The notes: generated by a model not told the origin, from the letters alone. Shown: positions 15,401-30,400, numbered from the stretch's first letter. The stretch is 64,000 nucleotides of DNA from Epiperipatus broadwayi (GCA_028023455.1 JAQFVV010012508.1:1917877-1981876), one strand, 5' to 3'. Numbers and translations are program-made.

Positions 15401-18400
15401 CTAAGTTAAATATCACTAATTTTTTAGGTTGCTATTTTGTAATCAATAAATTATTATAAAGATTGTTATATAAATCAATAACTTCTATTCAATATATATT
15501 TTCTGTCAAATATTCTATTTATACCAACATTGTTAATGAATATTCATAACTCAAACTAATTTCATGATAATAATGATGATTATAAATGGGTGACAGTTAT
15601 ATAGTTCAGAATCCACATACAAATGCATATTGTTACAAATAGCACAAAATGTTTTGTTTAATAGATATATGAGATTATAAAAAGACAGGCTAATTTAAAT
15701 ATACAATACATTTTTTGAATAAATAAAATAATAAAAATTAAATTTATAAATAATTTATTAGCAGATCACATTGCTGCGGTTAATGTAATAGATAAACTAG
15801 TAAATTTCATAATATTTAACGAAAACAAAATAAAATAAACTGGAAATAGGAATAGTGATATAAGGCAGTAAATGAAATAATAATAAAATTGAGTGAAAAT
15901 TTGAAATATAATGGTGATCACAGGAAAACTAAAAAAAAAAAATGTAACATAGACATAGAATGGTCAGTTGGAGACAGGTTGTGATAGGCTGGTTATAATA
16001 AGTAAATCTACAGGCAAAAAATTTCTATAACATGGATGATTGCATGGAGGAACAGCTGGTGGTTCAAAGTTAAAAAAAAATTAGAAAGTCAGAAACTTAA
16101 AGTTAAAAATTGAATCAATATAATAAATGGTCACTAGATTGAAAGCAAAAGCGAATAAAATGGAAGAGAGTAAATTCCAGATTAAAAAACAGAAAGGCAA
16201 GAGATATGACTTGGTGATAGAATAGAAAATCAAAATAAACACAAAGTTAGAGGAATGATGTTTTCACTTATTCATATTCACTTAAAACAATAATAAAAAA
16301 TCTTATAAATACAATTTATCCAAACCACTTCAAACACTTTTTAGCAAAACTCTTTATTTGTATATATATATACACCTATGTTTCGACTGACCTGCAGTCT
16401 TCTTCAGAGCCAGTTAGTTTTAATCTCCTAAAAAATGTTTGAAGTGGTTTGGATAAATTGTATTTATAGGGTATTACGGAAAAATAAAGAAAAGTGTGAT
16501 TTTGGTAATAAAAAACCTTATTGTACTGTTAGACTCTTCTTATAGACAAGCTTTCTGATGCACAGAATGTGTACCAGAAACGTTTCACCAGCATCAAAAA
16601 ATTATCGTTTAATGTGGAAATATTATCATGAATATGACTTTCTCGTTTCATTATTTCTCTAAAAGATAATTCAATCTTTTTGAACGTAGTCAGTTCTGAT
16701 CATGATTTTCTTCGTTCATTATAAATTGTCTTAGGCTTATAAAACGTTTTATCAAACAAAATGCTACGCTATATCAAAATTTTGAAGGAAAAAATTGAAG
16801 GAAAAACGTCTTTGCCTTTAACATATTTAACATGAAGAAAAAGATCATTAATAAACAAATTCACGTTAGAATTACTCAAAGAATTACAAGATAAAAAGCA
16901 ATCGCTGACACATGATAAATACTCGTAATTTTACTAAATTTATGAATTTTAAAGTTATTATATTTTCTTTGTTTATTTACATTTTATTAAAGAACAGCTT
17001 ATATTACAGCTTTACTGGATTTTGAGATTATTTTTTGTATATAATATTTTTTAATTTTTGTCCTTGATAAGTAGTATTTGTTAATATCCTGAATTTTAGA
17101 TGATCGCTGTGAAATTTCTGCTAGATGCTATATTTGAGCTATAGTTTTATGGGTGCATTTATTTGTCTGTGATCTACTAAGAATACTGTTAAGAAATGTT
17201 TTACTGATGATCTTTTACTGTAAGTAGTTTGAAACGGCAATTTTTTTGTCGGACATGTCTAGAAGTTTGACTCCTAGTTAATTTTATCCATATAAATAAA
17301 TATTATTACCACAATTATACATTGAACAAACATAATGTTAATACATTAATTTGCATTACAATAGGTGTATACATCTTAGTGTACTAAACTAATTTTGATG
17401 TAGTTGAAATTACTTAACACTTTCAATAATTTGATTAATTCCACATCATCATTACTTTTAATTATTATCGATCCACTGCACAGTGACAGTTTCTTCATGT
17501 TTAATACAGTTTCTCTGACCCATAGCTTCTCTTCTATAAATAAGCTTCCTTACTTCATTCAAATGATCGCACATGTTTTTTTTTAGGCCTTTACAACCAC
17601 TTGGGATACAGCTTAAAATTTTGACTGTCCATTTATTATGATCTCTTTTAGAAATATCCAATCCAGTTCTATTTAAGTCTCTTAATTCTTTCAATAATAC
17701 ATCCTTTACTGTTATTCATTGAGGAGTCTGAAGTCTTTATACTGCTCCTTTATTAATTGTTCAAGGCTTAGATTCATAAAAAATAACTGATAAAACATAT
17801 CTATTAAAATATCTTCCTGTTGAAATGCATTAATGTACTTTCTCTAAATATTAAATAACTTCTAGTAAAAACATTTCATGCAAGTTTAATTCTGTGATCA
17901 ATTTCATCTGTGATGTCTCCTGTATTACTAATCTGATCAAGGCATTTTATTTGTTAATTTCTTTTAATTCTTGATTATCAATCTATTCCCTCCTCCAAGA
18001 AATCTATTGATGATTTTTTTGGTCTATTTAGTATTTAATTTTAGACCTACTTTCTTACTTTCATCTGATATCTCTTGCAAAATTTCCCTAATATTCTGAA
18101 GCATTATTTGCAAAACAGAAACATCATCTACAAAATCTAGATGACATACATGACAATCCAAGTATTTTTATACAATTATCTTCTTATTTTCATTCACAAA
18201 ATACTTCTTATAAAAGCACATTTGCAAGTATTGAGAGAAATTAGAGAAAGGGTAAGTGAATGTGAATCACCATTATATAATGTGGATTTGCAAATTATGA
18301 ATGGCATTTGATTCTATAAACAGTTCCACAGTGATTAAAGCTTTAGAACATCAAGATATAGACCCAAAATACTATCATTTTCTGAAGATTATTTATCGAA

Positions 18401-21400
18401 ATGCAATAGTATTGATTGGCGGCATTAAGAACATTAATAGTAATAAAAGTGTATGACCGGACATTTCCATATTTCCAAAATTTTTTTGAAACAGTTTTAA
18501 TTCCAAGTAAGATAAATTTTTAATATCAAGTACTTTAATTGTGTCAAGGCCTTCGCTTTTTCTGTTGCGTCAACCGTTAGCCATGCCATATTTTGAATAT
18601 GGTGCATTTTCCAACAATACTATTTATTGCAACTGACTTATTTCTATTGTATTTAAAATATTGTGCAGTTCTTGAGAGTTTTATTATTTCTGCAATTGTC
18701 ATTTGATCGAAGAAGGTCATTATTCTACTCCTTTTGCGTTTTCAAGTTTTAGCCCTATTTTCCATAAAGTTTAATGAAACTATATAGGAAACATTTGGTG
18801 TTAGTTCTCTATTCATCTCATTTATGTATTTTCCTTCTTTTTAAAAGTATTTTCTATCAAAAGGTGATGGGATGTTTAAAATCCTAGCAAGTATTAGAGG
18901 ATTGCAGGTTATGGTATATATATATAATTCATTAACAAATTTTTTGATCCTTTATAATTTGAATGGTAGTCAACATGATATAAAACTATCAAGAAAAAAA
19001 AATGGTTGTGTTTAATGGTGTTGATTCTATTATGCATTGATTAATTAGTCTTACCAGTAATATCTTCTATTAAAATGATTACTGCATAATGATGAGTTGT
19101 TGGGAGTCGCTTTTTATAGTTCTTTTAAGGATACATATATAGCACTCTTAATAACAGTTGTTCATTTAATCAATGTCACTACCTTGACAAGATAAATTGC
19201 AACATCAAAGCTATTACTAGCAAATAACAAGCAATAAAAGCTAGTGAGATCTATTAATAAAACTTACCTATGGTTATATAAATTAGAAAAAAAAAAAAGA
19301 AAAATTTCTAATTTCAGTTACAAAAAAATGCTGAACATAAAAAGAAAGGTATTATTTTTCTTTTGAAATACAAAAATATCACATTGTAAAAGAATCCTCT
19401 GTTATAAATAGCATAACAAATTACCTTTTTCTTAGCTAATAACTGAATAATAGGTTTATTTTCTGAAGGTTCTTGTGAAACAGAATCTAACACCATGTAG
19501 TGTTTTTCTTTGGCAATATTTAAAACGTCAGCTAAAACACTGACTTCGGTTAAAGCATTTCTAAAAAACAAAACAAAAACACATACTTTTGAGTTTTATA
19601 ATATAACCAAATAATATAACAATAGTAATAAATATTTTTTTTGAAAAAATAAAACCTCAAACAAAAAATTGCTTATAAATTAATGGAAAACAAAATTATA
19701 AAAGCACTCTGATATAATAATAAATATCTGATTAAAAATATCAATAATTAAAAGCATAAAAACCAGTTTTTTATTATTATTAAGAAATAAATTTTATTTC
19801 AGACATTTACATGAACTATGATACATAGTATTACTTGAAATCAAGGATCCGCAGATATACCACTTTGTTACTCTGCCCATATGAGGGACCAGGCCCTACA
19901 CAGTCCTGAGCATTTACCTGCGCAGGCACACCTCAATGAAGTTGACTAGATTCCGTGGGAGCCCACGTCGTCAATCGTTATGCAGCTAGACAAATTTATT
20001 TAAGACACCTTAGCTATTGGATGATTAAGGACAAGATTTGTTGGATACACCACGTCACTATTTCCATTGTGGGAGTGTTCTTGTCCCCTACAGACATGAA
20101 TCTGCAAATGTAAAAGACTCACTGATTTGCGCAATTATATCAGACGCAGCGATGCATTTAGGCAACCATTCATGGTCATCCAAATTACTACAGCAAGACA
20201 CAACTTCAGTATCCACCTCTAAAGTTTGGACAGAATTTTGGCAGCAATATTTGGTATACAGTCCAGTGCCATCTGCTCCCAGGTATCAGTTTAGCCTGGG
20301 CCAGTAGGTGATCTCTAGCTTTTAAATTACACATGAGTTTTGTAATAAATTAAGTGAAATACTACTATATTTATTGAACTCTTTATTAGCTTATAGGAAA
20401 GAAAAATAATCATGTAAAATTATCAGCAATTCCAAAGGTAAATGTTTGCAGAGAATGAAAATAAGAATAAAATGATTTGTAATTTAAGTGAGAATTTATG
20501 TATATAAAAAATAATACCTGAATTTTCAGAATATTAAGCCCTTTCAATCACATAGAACATGTGCTGTCTCATATCAAATCTTATGTGACTATCAAAGATA
20601 GTTGTCCAAAAAATGAAATTATATATATCATTTATTTAACATAAAATTTTATTTTAGACAGCTTAACAATTAGCATAATATCATAAAGGAACTTGTAGTT
20701 TTCAACTAGGAGATAGGCATATAATCACACATACACATACATTGTAATGAAATGCAGAATGGAAAATAGTATAGAAAGAGAGACTAAATAAATAGACACA
20801 ATAATTCTATAACCAAAAGGATATTAAAATGAAAATCTGAGATGTATGTGATTGATGTCATTCATGCATTTTAATAAGCTAAGTCACTGAAGCAGTCAAA
20901 TATGATAGGGCGGATTAATGATGATGATCTATATGCTTTCTAGAAGACCTTAATTATGGTTTCATGTGCACTTAAGTGAGAAGTATATCATTCTTCAATG
21001 GTATTTAAAATTATCAGGCATCTCTCTACCAGTTATCCTTAGAGTAATGCAATGATGTTAGCTTGCCTTCATGTGCACTTAAGTGAGAAGTATATCATTC
21101 TTCAATGGTATTTAAAATTATCAGGCATCTCTCTACCAGTTATCCTTAGAGTAATGCAATGATGTTAGCTTGCATTTACAATTGATGATAACACATGGCT
21201 GTCATTTATAGCCTAGATTATAGTGCCATGACTACTACAGAATCAATCTACTTCATTTGAGTCATTAATCCCCATAATACTAGCTTTATATATAATGGTA
21301 ACTAATTGCCATACGTCAACTTGTCAAAACTTAATCCGATTACCAAACACATCAAATAACATTGCATAATTTAAATAGTGTATAGAATTGAGAATAAAGA

Positions 21401-24400
21401 AACAAGAAAGCTTTAAATATTAATACAAAAAAAATGTAATGAAAGATTTTTGAATATAGTACAAAATGAGCATTTCATAAATCAAACAATTAACATCAAT
21501 GTTCATATCAAGTTTAAAATAATTATTTGAAGATTAACATTTTTTATTGTATTCCTTCTTATGATGATAGATATTTGCCTAAATATATGTGAAACTTTTT
21601 ATATTTGGTAAAAAGAACAGTCTACATTGACATACAATTTTTAAATGTATATAAAAATAAAATAAATTATACTTGAATATAAATCAAATTTTCACTTTAA
21701 AATGAAATATAAGCTCTTAATTCTGCTAAAGACAAATACATATTATGAGAACAGAAATAAAGGGCAATATTTCAATTATTAATAAAATATTAAGTTATTA
21801 AATAATGAAATATCTGTAAAATAAATACAAAAAAACACTTTCAAGCATAATTAAAATTAATAATAAAAAAAAATTATAAACTAGCCCTTAAACAAATAAA
21901 CCAAAATGTTCTCAGATTTTTAGTTAGAATTCTAGAACTACATAAATTAGCACATGATTTTTAGAATTTTGTAGGCTAGCTTCATCTCCTAGTATACACT
22001 CTGTAGATTGTTTTCAGTATGAGTTTCCCAATGAGCTGTTTTTATATTGACACATTTCTTATTTTGAGGTTACTTCTTAGCAGTCAAACTTTTACTACAC
22101 TTTCACCAGTACACAGGGAGATTGGGCAGTTAGTTCTTTTGTATTCAGTCAATCACATCGTAAAAGAGACAGGCAGGCTCAACAACACGAGATAATACTT
22201 TAGAAGATCCAATAGACGACATTCCATCAGAATTGGCTACAATTGATATAACAATGGAAAATCTGGCTAATTTTTTCCAGTGACTATAGTAATATAATAA
22301 AGCTTGCTATAGTACATTACAACACAAGCTTCTATGGGATTTATCAGGAATTTCTTGTTTGATGGAAATTATCTATTAAACTGCTGGAGGGAATTCTTCT
22401 GGACTAAGTTTATTTGTGAAAATCGCTCACGTAAATTTAGTATGCAATTATCAAGTGTTGGAATGTTGAATCCTCTCCACGTATAAAATCTTATCAAAAA
22501 AATTTCTCAACTTACGATGCGTTTAAGTCTCCGCATTAAAACCAATATTGTTTATGATTTACAAATTTTATCCAATTAATCATGTGCATATGCACTAATT
22601 AAGTAAGAGCATGCTTTTCTGTTATGTTTATTGGTAAATAAACTTTATTGACTACTTCACATTTGTTGGCTAAGCTCTTTATTGGATTAATCTAATTCAT
22701 AAACAACTTATTCCAATCTTAATCAACTTAAAAAAAAAATAAGAAGAATTTTACATCAAAATCATTTCTTTCTAAATACTACAAACTGTTCATTTTACGG
22801 AATTATTTTTATATATAAAAATCATTATAAGTTTAGAATGATATCATTTATGCTCAAAAGAAAAAAGATTTTACTGAAAATTGGGGAATATTTATATTTC
22901 TAAAAAAATTTTTTCTTTTTTTCATATTTATAATTTATTAATAAATAACAATATTTTCTTTCATTATATTCAATTTCTTCATTTTTATAGCACATATTTC
23001 AGATCAATACAATAAATGTATGTGTACTCATTATTCTACTCCCTTTCCCCCTTTAAATAACAAATAAAATGTTTGTTCATAAGTATTCTCCAATTAATAT
23101 TTCTACTTAATGCAAATTGCACGTTTGATTAATTCTCATATATTGTATTTTGATAGAACATAAAGTTAACACATATTCATTTATTTCATAACAGCTTAAA
23201 ATTCAATCATTATCCAAACTATATGTAAATAAACATCACATGATCATTTCTTATGCTTGCTTATAACTGTTATTAAAACAGGCACAACTCTCTATACGTA
23301 TTGCTACTCAGTGCAAGCCAGAGTAGTCAATGGATGCCAGAAGGCTTGTGCATAAAATCCTCATCTAGTGCCTACTCATCCAATATCCCCAGACTAGTTT
23401 CTGGCTTGAGGCCTTCATCAGTGAGGAGCCTTGGATCTGAGAGCACTGCATCTAGATCTTAGGATCTAATGCAACCCTCCAGCAGTGACCTTATATCTCT
23501 ACTAAGCTATAGAACTAAGAGTCTTAAATTGAAAACACTATAATATTTTTCAATCCAAGCTCATTAGCTTATAAGCAAGCATAAGAAATGGTGATCATGT
23601 GATGTTTATTGTCTTAAAACCAATCCTGCCTAATAGAATAGTGGTGGCTATGCTTATTAAAGAACCCAAATCAGCAAATGTATAAGTACTGAACTGAGTT
23701 CAGACCTATATGACTATAAAAACTAATGAGCTTGGATTGAAAATATTATAGTGTTTTCAATTTAAGGCTCATAGTTTTATAGTTAAGTAGAGATAAAAGG
23801 TGGCTGCTGGAGGGTTGCATTAGATCCTAAGATCTAGGTGCAGTGCTCTCAGACCCAAGGCTCCTCACGGATGAAGGCCACAAGCCAGAAACTAGTCTGA
23901 GGATATAGGATGAATAGGCACTAGATAGGGATTTTATGCACAAGCCTTCTGGCATCCATTGATTACTCCGGCTTGCACTGAGTGGCACTACTGTATGAAG
24001 AGTTTTACCTGTTTTAAATACAGATAATACATTATCAATATATTTTTTATCTTCCAAATGCTTTTAACATTCTTAAAAGTTTTAACTGTAAATTAGGTAA
24101 TGCGTTAGTCAAATTCATTCTTTGCCCTATATAAAAAACAATTCAACTGGTGGTAAAAAAATTGAAAGTGAATTGACATTAGTGTGAATGTTATGGACAT
24201 CTCACATCTATCAAAGATTTTTCCACAGTAACCTGTAGACCTTGTTCACTGAATATTAGTATTTTGTATAGTTGCTTTGGCTATCAAATATTGGTAACAT
24301 TATCACCTTCAAATTTCTCAAAGACTGAGATGGCATAATCAGAAGACTAGCTTTTTAAAAATATTCATTTTTTCACATCCGATTTGTTGTATTGCATGAG

Positions 24401-27400
24401 CAATGCTGTAATTGAGATCTGTGACTTCTGTTTTTGATAGGTACTTGGCAATGTAGAATGCTATTGATGCATTATATCCACATTTGAATGCCCATATTTC
24501 TCTTCTACAAACTCTGAAGTATTGGATTAAAATTATTAAACCATGATTTTCAATGGATAGAGAAAACATATTCTTTCTCTTACTATGTATGTAATACTTC
24601 AGATGTATTCTTGGGGAGAGAAGCTGATTACTGAAAATGCATATGTAGCAAGATATTGTAACTTTTAATATACCTCTGATGCCACTATTGTCATTTCATA
24701 TGGGAATATATTGTTTAGCAAATCAAATCCTTTAGTTTTTTTCAAAGGATGGATGATTTCTATATAGAAGACTAAACACGGAATGAGGATTGCCTTAATT
24801 TTGAAATTCAACTCACCATCAAAAATCTGTTGACGTCCAAGTATTTCATGATTATTTGTAATTAATAAGTGACTTAACTCATATCATGAAGTGTGGACTC
24901 ACTAATATTGGATATTGTTCAACAAACATTGTATTGCATAGATGCTGAACATTTCAAGATCATTATTCAGTCGATCATTAACAAGAATCAAGAAAAATGT
25001 TGGCAGTCTTAAACATGTAATTGTTTGATAATGCCAAATCCTTTAAAATTGCTCATATAAAAATGCAAATCTTCTATTATTCTATCAACCTTTGAATTTC
25101 TTTCCATAAGCAGCATTCCATTACTGCGCACTATTCTACATTACTGGTATGATTTTAACTGTTTTCTCTTGCATCAGGCTAATATCACGAGGGAACAAGA
25201 AGTGTCATACAAATATCTCTGTTCTTAATTCATATGCTTCATTCACAATGTTGTCACCATTTCTTAAGCCTACTCAAACTGTTAAAATCAGAAACAAAAC
25301 TCTCTATACAGTAGTGCCAATAAGTGTGAGCCAGAATAATCAATGGATGCAAGAAGTTTTATGCATAAAATTCCAATCTAGTGCCTACTCATCCAATATC
25401 CCTGACTAGTTTCTAGACTCATAGCTTTAATAGTTAACTAAAAAGGTAAAAGGTGGCTGCTACAGGATTGCATTATATCCTAAAATTTAGGTGCATTGCT
25501 CTCAGATCCAAGATTCCTCACTGATGAAAGCCACAAGTTAGAAACTAGTCTGGGGATATTGGATGAGTAGGCACTAGAGAGGGATTTTACGCACAATCTT
25601 TCATGCATCCATTGATTACTCTGGCTTGCATTGAGTGACACTACTGTATGGAGAATTTTGCCTCTGTTTCTTGACTTGTTAAACATTTACATATCCAAAG
25701 AAGTCCTTCAATAATGTCATGTGTAATAAGGCATGCATTGTCACTAATTGCTCTAGCACCTTTTGGATTATGTAAGTGTCAATCGGTGAAATTGTACTTG
25801 CCATTCATTTCATGTTAAATCTTTTTAATGCCACTATCAATATATCAAAATTATGATAATATAGACAAATTTTTTCAAATTCATTTCAAATGCCGTTGTG
25901 ATTTCCTGCATTCTTGAGACTTCTGTATAAAGAATATTTGCATCACATTCTACAGAGAATAACTTGTTGAACATGGCATAATTATACTTGCAGATTTCAA
26001 GATTGCGTGCTTTTAATTGGAAATGAAATTTCGTTTTTTGCCATCAATATTTAGATGATTTCATATATTCTGACTCATTTATATTCACATATAATGTGTT
26101 AATCAATCATCTGCTCAATATATTGCTGCTTTAGTGATGTTTCTCAGTGGAAAGCTTTGAACCCTTGCAGGACCCGATAAAAAGATCTCACCATTTACTT
26201 GATGCCACGATGCACAAACAATTCTAGTGACATCACTGATTGGCATGTAGATATTATTCCCTCAACTTTTTGTTGCTGCATAGCTATCAAATCAAGTCTT
26301 TTTCATCTATTTGACCATTGTTATTGAAAACGACATCTTTATATAGTGGATTATTAGTCATTTTCCATTCTAACGCATCATATCTTATTCAAGATGATAT
26401 TAAAGTTACCAAGATGATGACAACAACCATTCTACCATAGTTAACTGTTTTTGGCAGCATATTCAGCAGCTTTTCATTTATTTTGGAAAATTTCTGGTCT
26501 TTACAAATAATATGATTCATTAAAATAATAGTTACTCAGGTTTCAGTAATACTTCAATTATATCAGGACTGGTTCCAAGATTCAAATTATTCCAGTATGA
26601 CTTTGATAGTATTGCAATTTTTCTAATAGTGTGATGGCACAGAAGCAGTTTGATTTTGAGATAATTCTTCCGATGGATTTACTTTTTTTATTAGTAGGAA
26701 AAACTTGGAATATAGTAGTTAGATAATATTTTTTATTAAATGCCATAGCATCGGCCGGGATGCGAACCCGCAACCCGGGCAACTGCCTGCAAGTGCAAGG
26801 CAGTCGCGCCGACCTCTCGACCACCAATGCAAGACTAGTTAGATAATATTTGGTATGAATTTCACATATTCTACTTCAGACAGTAATGATAGTATTCTTG
26901 AAAGTAGTAACACTGACTGTCAATGCTTCTCATGCTCGCGATACATGCAGCTTCGCATTTTTCAAACATGATTTTCATTGTTTTGGAGTTTCATTTGCTA
27001 ATGAGTGCAACATACTTAGACTAGCATTAATCCAGTAGTGACTACCCATTGTCTACGACTAATATAGTCTACCATTTTATAAAAGTAGTTTATTATAATC
27101 CAAGAGATTTTAACTTTTCTCAAAAAACAATGTAATTCAATAAATGATTATATGTGCTAAGCATATATTAAGAAAAGCTTCTTTAATGCTTGTTGTTTTT
27201 GTGTTTTGTTTGTTTGGGTCTGTGACACGTGTAGCTTATAATTTCCCTATTTATTCTGAGGTTTTATTTGCTCGTATCTTTACTTACATAATTTATCAAA
27301 TGTGATTTATATTGGTCTGGTGTTTCGCTTGCATGAATCTGTGACTTACGTAGTTCATCATCTTCAAAATGTGCTTTACATTGCTTAGGTGTTTATTTAT

Positions 27401-30400
27401 TTGATCACATTGTATATTTAATCATGCATATTTTTTTCTCTGCATTATCTGTTTCTAATATCATATGTCATTTATGTTCAGCAAGTCTTTTCCTTTGTGT
27501 TATAGTTTCCTTCTGTCAAAGCATTGTCAATCAATTACCATACTTCCAGTTTACTAATATTTGTTCTATTTTATTTTCATGAGTACAATAGCAAACATTT
27601 TTGTTCCACCTTTTAATAATATCATTGTGTTCTATCATAAATTAATTTACTTCAAAAGTTTCAGTTTTGACTCCAGATTTTCTGTAGTTTAAATCACGTA
27701 CAGTCATACCAGGAAAATGAAGTTCATATTGATATAGTTAAGATGTAGGAAATCAAATACAATGATCAAGTGAATTTATTTAAATTATATTTTGATTTCC
27801 AATTGTGTTGGATAAATAGCCAGCATTATCAACTCCAACATTAAAGCTGATCAAATATGTTTGTTTGATCATTCCTAGTTAATTGTTTGTCCTAACTTTC
27901 TTAGAAAAAAAAAAAATCCTTATATATGTACAATAAATTTTAGAGTTAATGGCTTTGTCTCAGTAAGTATACAACTTCAGATTTAAAAATAAACACTGCA
28001 ATTAAAGCTAACAGTTTTATTTAAAATAATAATATATTGAAATCCATTAAATTCTTGTAATTCAACTTCTCCTAATTAGAGACATTTAAATAAATTGGGT
28101 GAAAGGGTGGCAAGCAATAGTAAATTGCCACTGACAATAATCTAGTATTTTTTTAAAAATAAATCCTACTGTTTAAACTGTTAGGGTTATCTTTGTCAGA
28201 CATTAAGCACCAACATTTTGCAGTTTTAAATGGTTACTTGGTTTTATCTCAACAAATCTTCTAAGCAAAATAAAATACTGTAATTAAAATAATAAGTTTT
28301 AATTTAAGTAATAATATGATGAATTAAATTCTTGTATGCCAGCTTCTAATTAGAGATAGTAAAATAAACTGGATGTAAAAGATGGCAAGCAATATCAAAC
28401 TATCATCAGTGTGGTTGTAATAAAAAAAAAGATATTAATTTCAAAAAAAATAAATAAAATGTTCTGTTATTGGGGATACTTATATACGCAAAATTTCAAC
28501 TAAATCAGAAATTGAGAAATGAGTAAAAATTGAGTGAAATGATTTTTTATTTTTTAACTTTTAATTTTATTAATTGTTTTAGTATAATGAATTTGAGTAT
28601 TCGTTAAAGTATTGCATACAAGCTTTCCCCTAATTAGGAATACTAAAATAAATTAGAGTAAAAGGGCAACAAGATTGTAGTTTTATTTAAATTAATGAAT
28701 AAAATGGATTTGAATAATCATTAAATTCTTCCCTAATTAGAGATGTTAAAATAAATTAGGTTAAATGGGTGGCAGGCAATAGCAAATTGGCATTGCTCAT
28801 CACTGCTCCTAATATTCTGTTGTCTAGTTATTTATCTACCTTTTGAAAAACAGGCACTCTTCATATACCTGGACCTTAATTGTAAATATAGGGGATTTGA
28901 ACTCAGACTTTCAAGCACCTTTCAACTATCCACACTATCTCATACTACTGATACACATGACCACACACACGTAGAAAAGATAAATAATCACCAATACACA
29001 TATTTCATGCTGAACCAGCGCTCATCAGTTAGTCCAGATTATCAACTCCCACACATATATATATAATCAGTGCTTAGTTTACAATTAAGCTCCAGGTATA
29101 TGAAGAGTGCCTGTATTTCAAATATTACACATTAAGCCTGCATCCTGCCCATCTCTCCTCTATGTATTTAAATGGATAAGATCCTATACATGAGGGGTCA
29201 GAGTGACTTGAGGTCAACATGGGCATAATAACAAGATTGGCATTAGCATGGGATTTGGTCTTTTTCATCATCAGATTTTCAATGGTGCTGAAGAATTGGA
29301 GTAAATTGAAGCCTGTCCATTAAAGTATGAAGATTTGCTATTTTAATATAAACTGAGCACTAATTATATATATGTATGAGAGTTGATAATGTGGACCAAC
29401 TGATAAGTGCTGGTTCAGCATGAAATACAGATATTGGTGATTATTTATCTTTTCAATGTGTGTGTGTGTGTGTATCAGTAGTATGAGATAGTGTGAATAG
29501 TTGAAAAGTGCTTGAAAGTCTGATTTCAAATCCTCTATATTTATCTTATTTCCAAAATAAAAAATATTTATCAACTAGATAGAAGTTGAGAAGTGGGTAA
29601 AATTTTTTATAAATTTAGAGGGTTTTAGTTTTCTAGATAGTTTAGATACAACTTAATATTACAAGAAGTTAGTAAAATAAAGAGTACAGAATTCGATATA
29701 TAAAATTAAAAATTTTAACCAAAATGTTTTGCAAAAATTCTTTGCAAACTTTAACAAAGTGTATTGTAATTGAGAATACATATGTTCACAAATTGAGAAG
29801 TATGTGGAAAATTGAGTTTCAAGATTTAGCCTGTACACATAAAAAAATAGACTAAGTTAAATAAAAGTACATAAAAATATTAAAGATTTAATGAATTGTA
29901 AAATAAATTACAAAGTATAAAGATATAAATATAACTTTTTGATAGCACAAATATAGATATAATTAGTGTGGAAGTACTGAATACATAAACTAACCATCAA
30001 TAAACATAAGTACAGAATGAGTCACTTGTATTAGCGTGGATGTATATAAGCTTATCATTTATTGATGTATTAACATGCAGATTTATATATACTAACATAA
30101 TTGCAGGACAACTATAAGCTGATCTGAAATCACTGTAATTAGTTAGAAGGAAAGGATGAGCCTCATATTTAACAACCTCATTAATCTTAAGTTTACATAT
30201 AGTTTGTTGGGGGTTTTCAGTACTTCCGCAGAAAGTATAAAGATAATGAAATTTTTTCTTGCAATTAAAAAAAGAAGTATATATTGTACCAATATTGAAA
30301 TTGGCACATGATGATTTAGCCTAAAAAATTATTAAAATAATAAAGTTATAAAAATCTAAAAGGTTTCTTTAAGTAAACAAAATCAGTTTGCTGGCAAAAG

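Larger units (their letters stand above)
23235..24015. mobile_element. Family B inverted pair carrying two divergent hammerheads
   Basis: The left arm (about 23274-23570) and right arm (about 23720-24015) are inverted copies. Both contain CTTGTGCATAAAATC, ACTAGTTTCTGGCTTG and CAATCCAAGCTCATTAG or complements. CACATGATCA and GCTTGCTTATAACTG blocks near the left edge recur inverted just inside. The left arm has a minus-strand ribozyme and the right arm a plus-strand one. The inner 140 bp are shared with the 58.4 kb copy (GAACTGAGTTCAGACCTATA). Confidence 0.75.
24100..27600 (-). pseudogene. Decayed Helitron protein
   Basis: Read on the minus strand from right to left, family landmarks appear in order. 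At about 27400-27200 there are amino-terminal repeats (ASETPDQYKSHLINYV, with an ETPEQ-type pattern). At about 26390-26300 is ALEWKMTNNPLYKDVVFNNN. At about 24480-24350 is the Rep-domain piece NASIAFYIAKYLSKTEVTDL followed by AIQQIGCEKMNIFKKL. LCHLSLRN follows at about 24325. These match the YxxKYLSKxE and LCHLPLRDSS motifs known from Helitrons. Many stops are present. Family B repeats and a SINE have inserted into it. Confidence 0.75.
28845..29560. mobile_element. Family C inverted pair carrying two divergent hammerheads
   Basis: The left arm contains GAACTCAGACTTTCAAGC, ATGACCACACACACG and ATTTCATGCTGAACCAGC. The right arm contains their complements in reverse order. The left hammerhead is on the minus strand (28990-29033) and the right one on the plus strand (29395-29438). 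Between them lies about 360 bp shared with the copies at 54.9-55.5 and 61.0-61.2 kb (GAGGGGTCAGAGTGACTT). Confidence 0.75.

Noticed and set aside
25149-25409. 86-codon plus-strand frame as a gene
   Set aside because: It is the reverse of decayed Helitron sequence fused to a family B repeat.
26748-26830. A functional tRNA gene on the minus strand
   Set aside because: The acceptor stem and boxes A and B are good, but the anticodon arm has extra bases. The unit is flanked by an exact 15 bp direct repeat and four related copies exist. It is a SINE.
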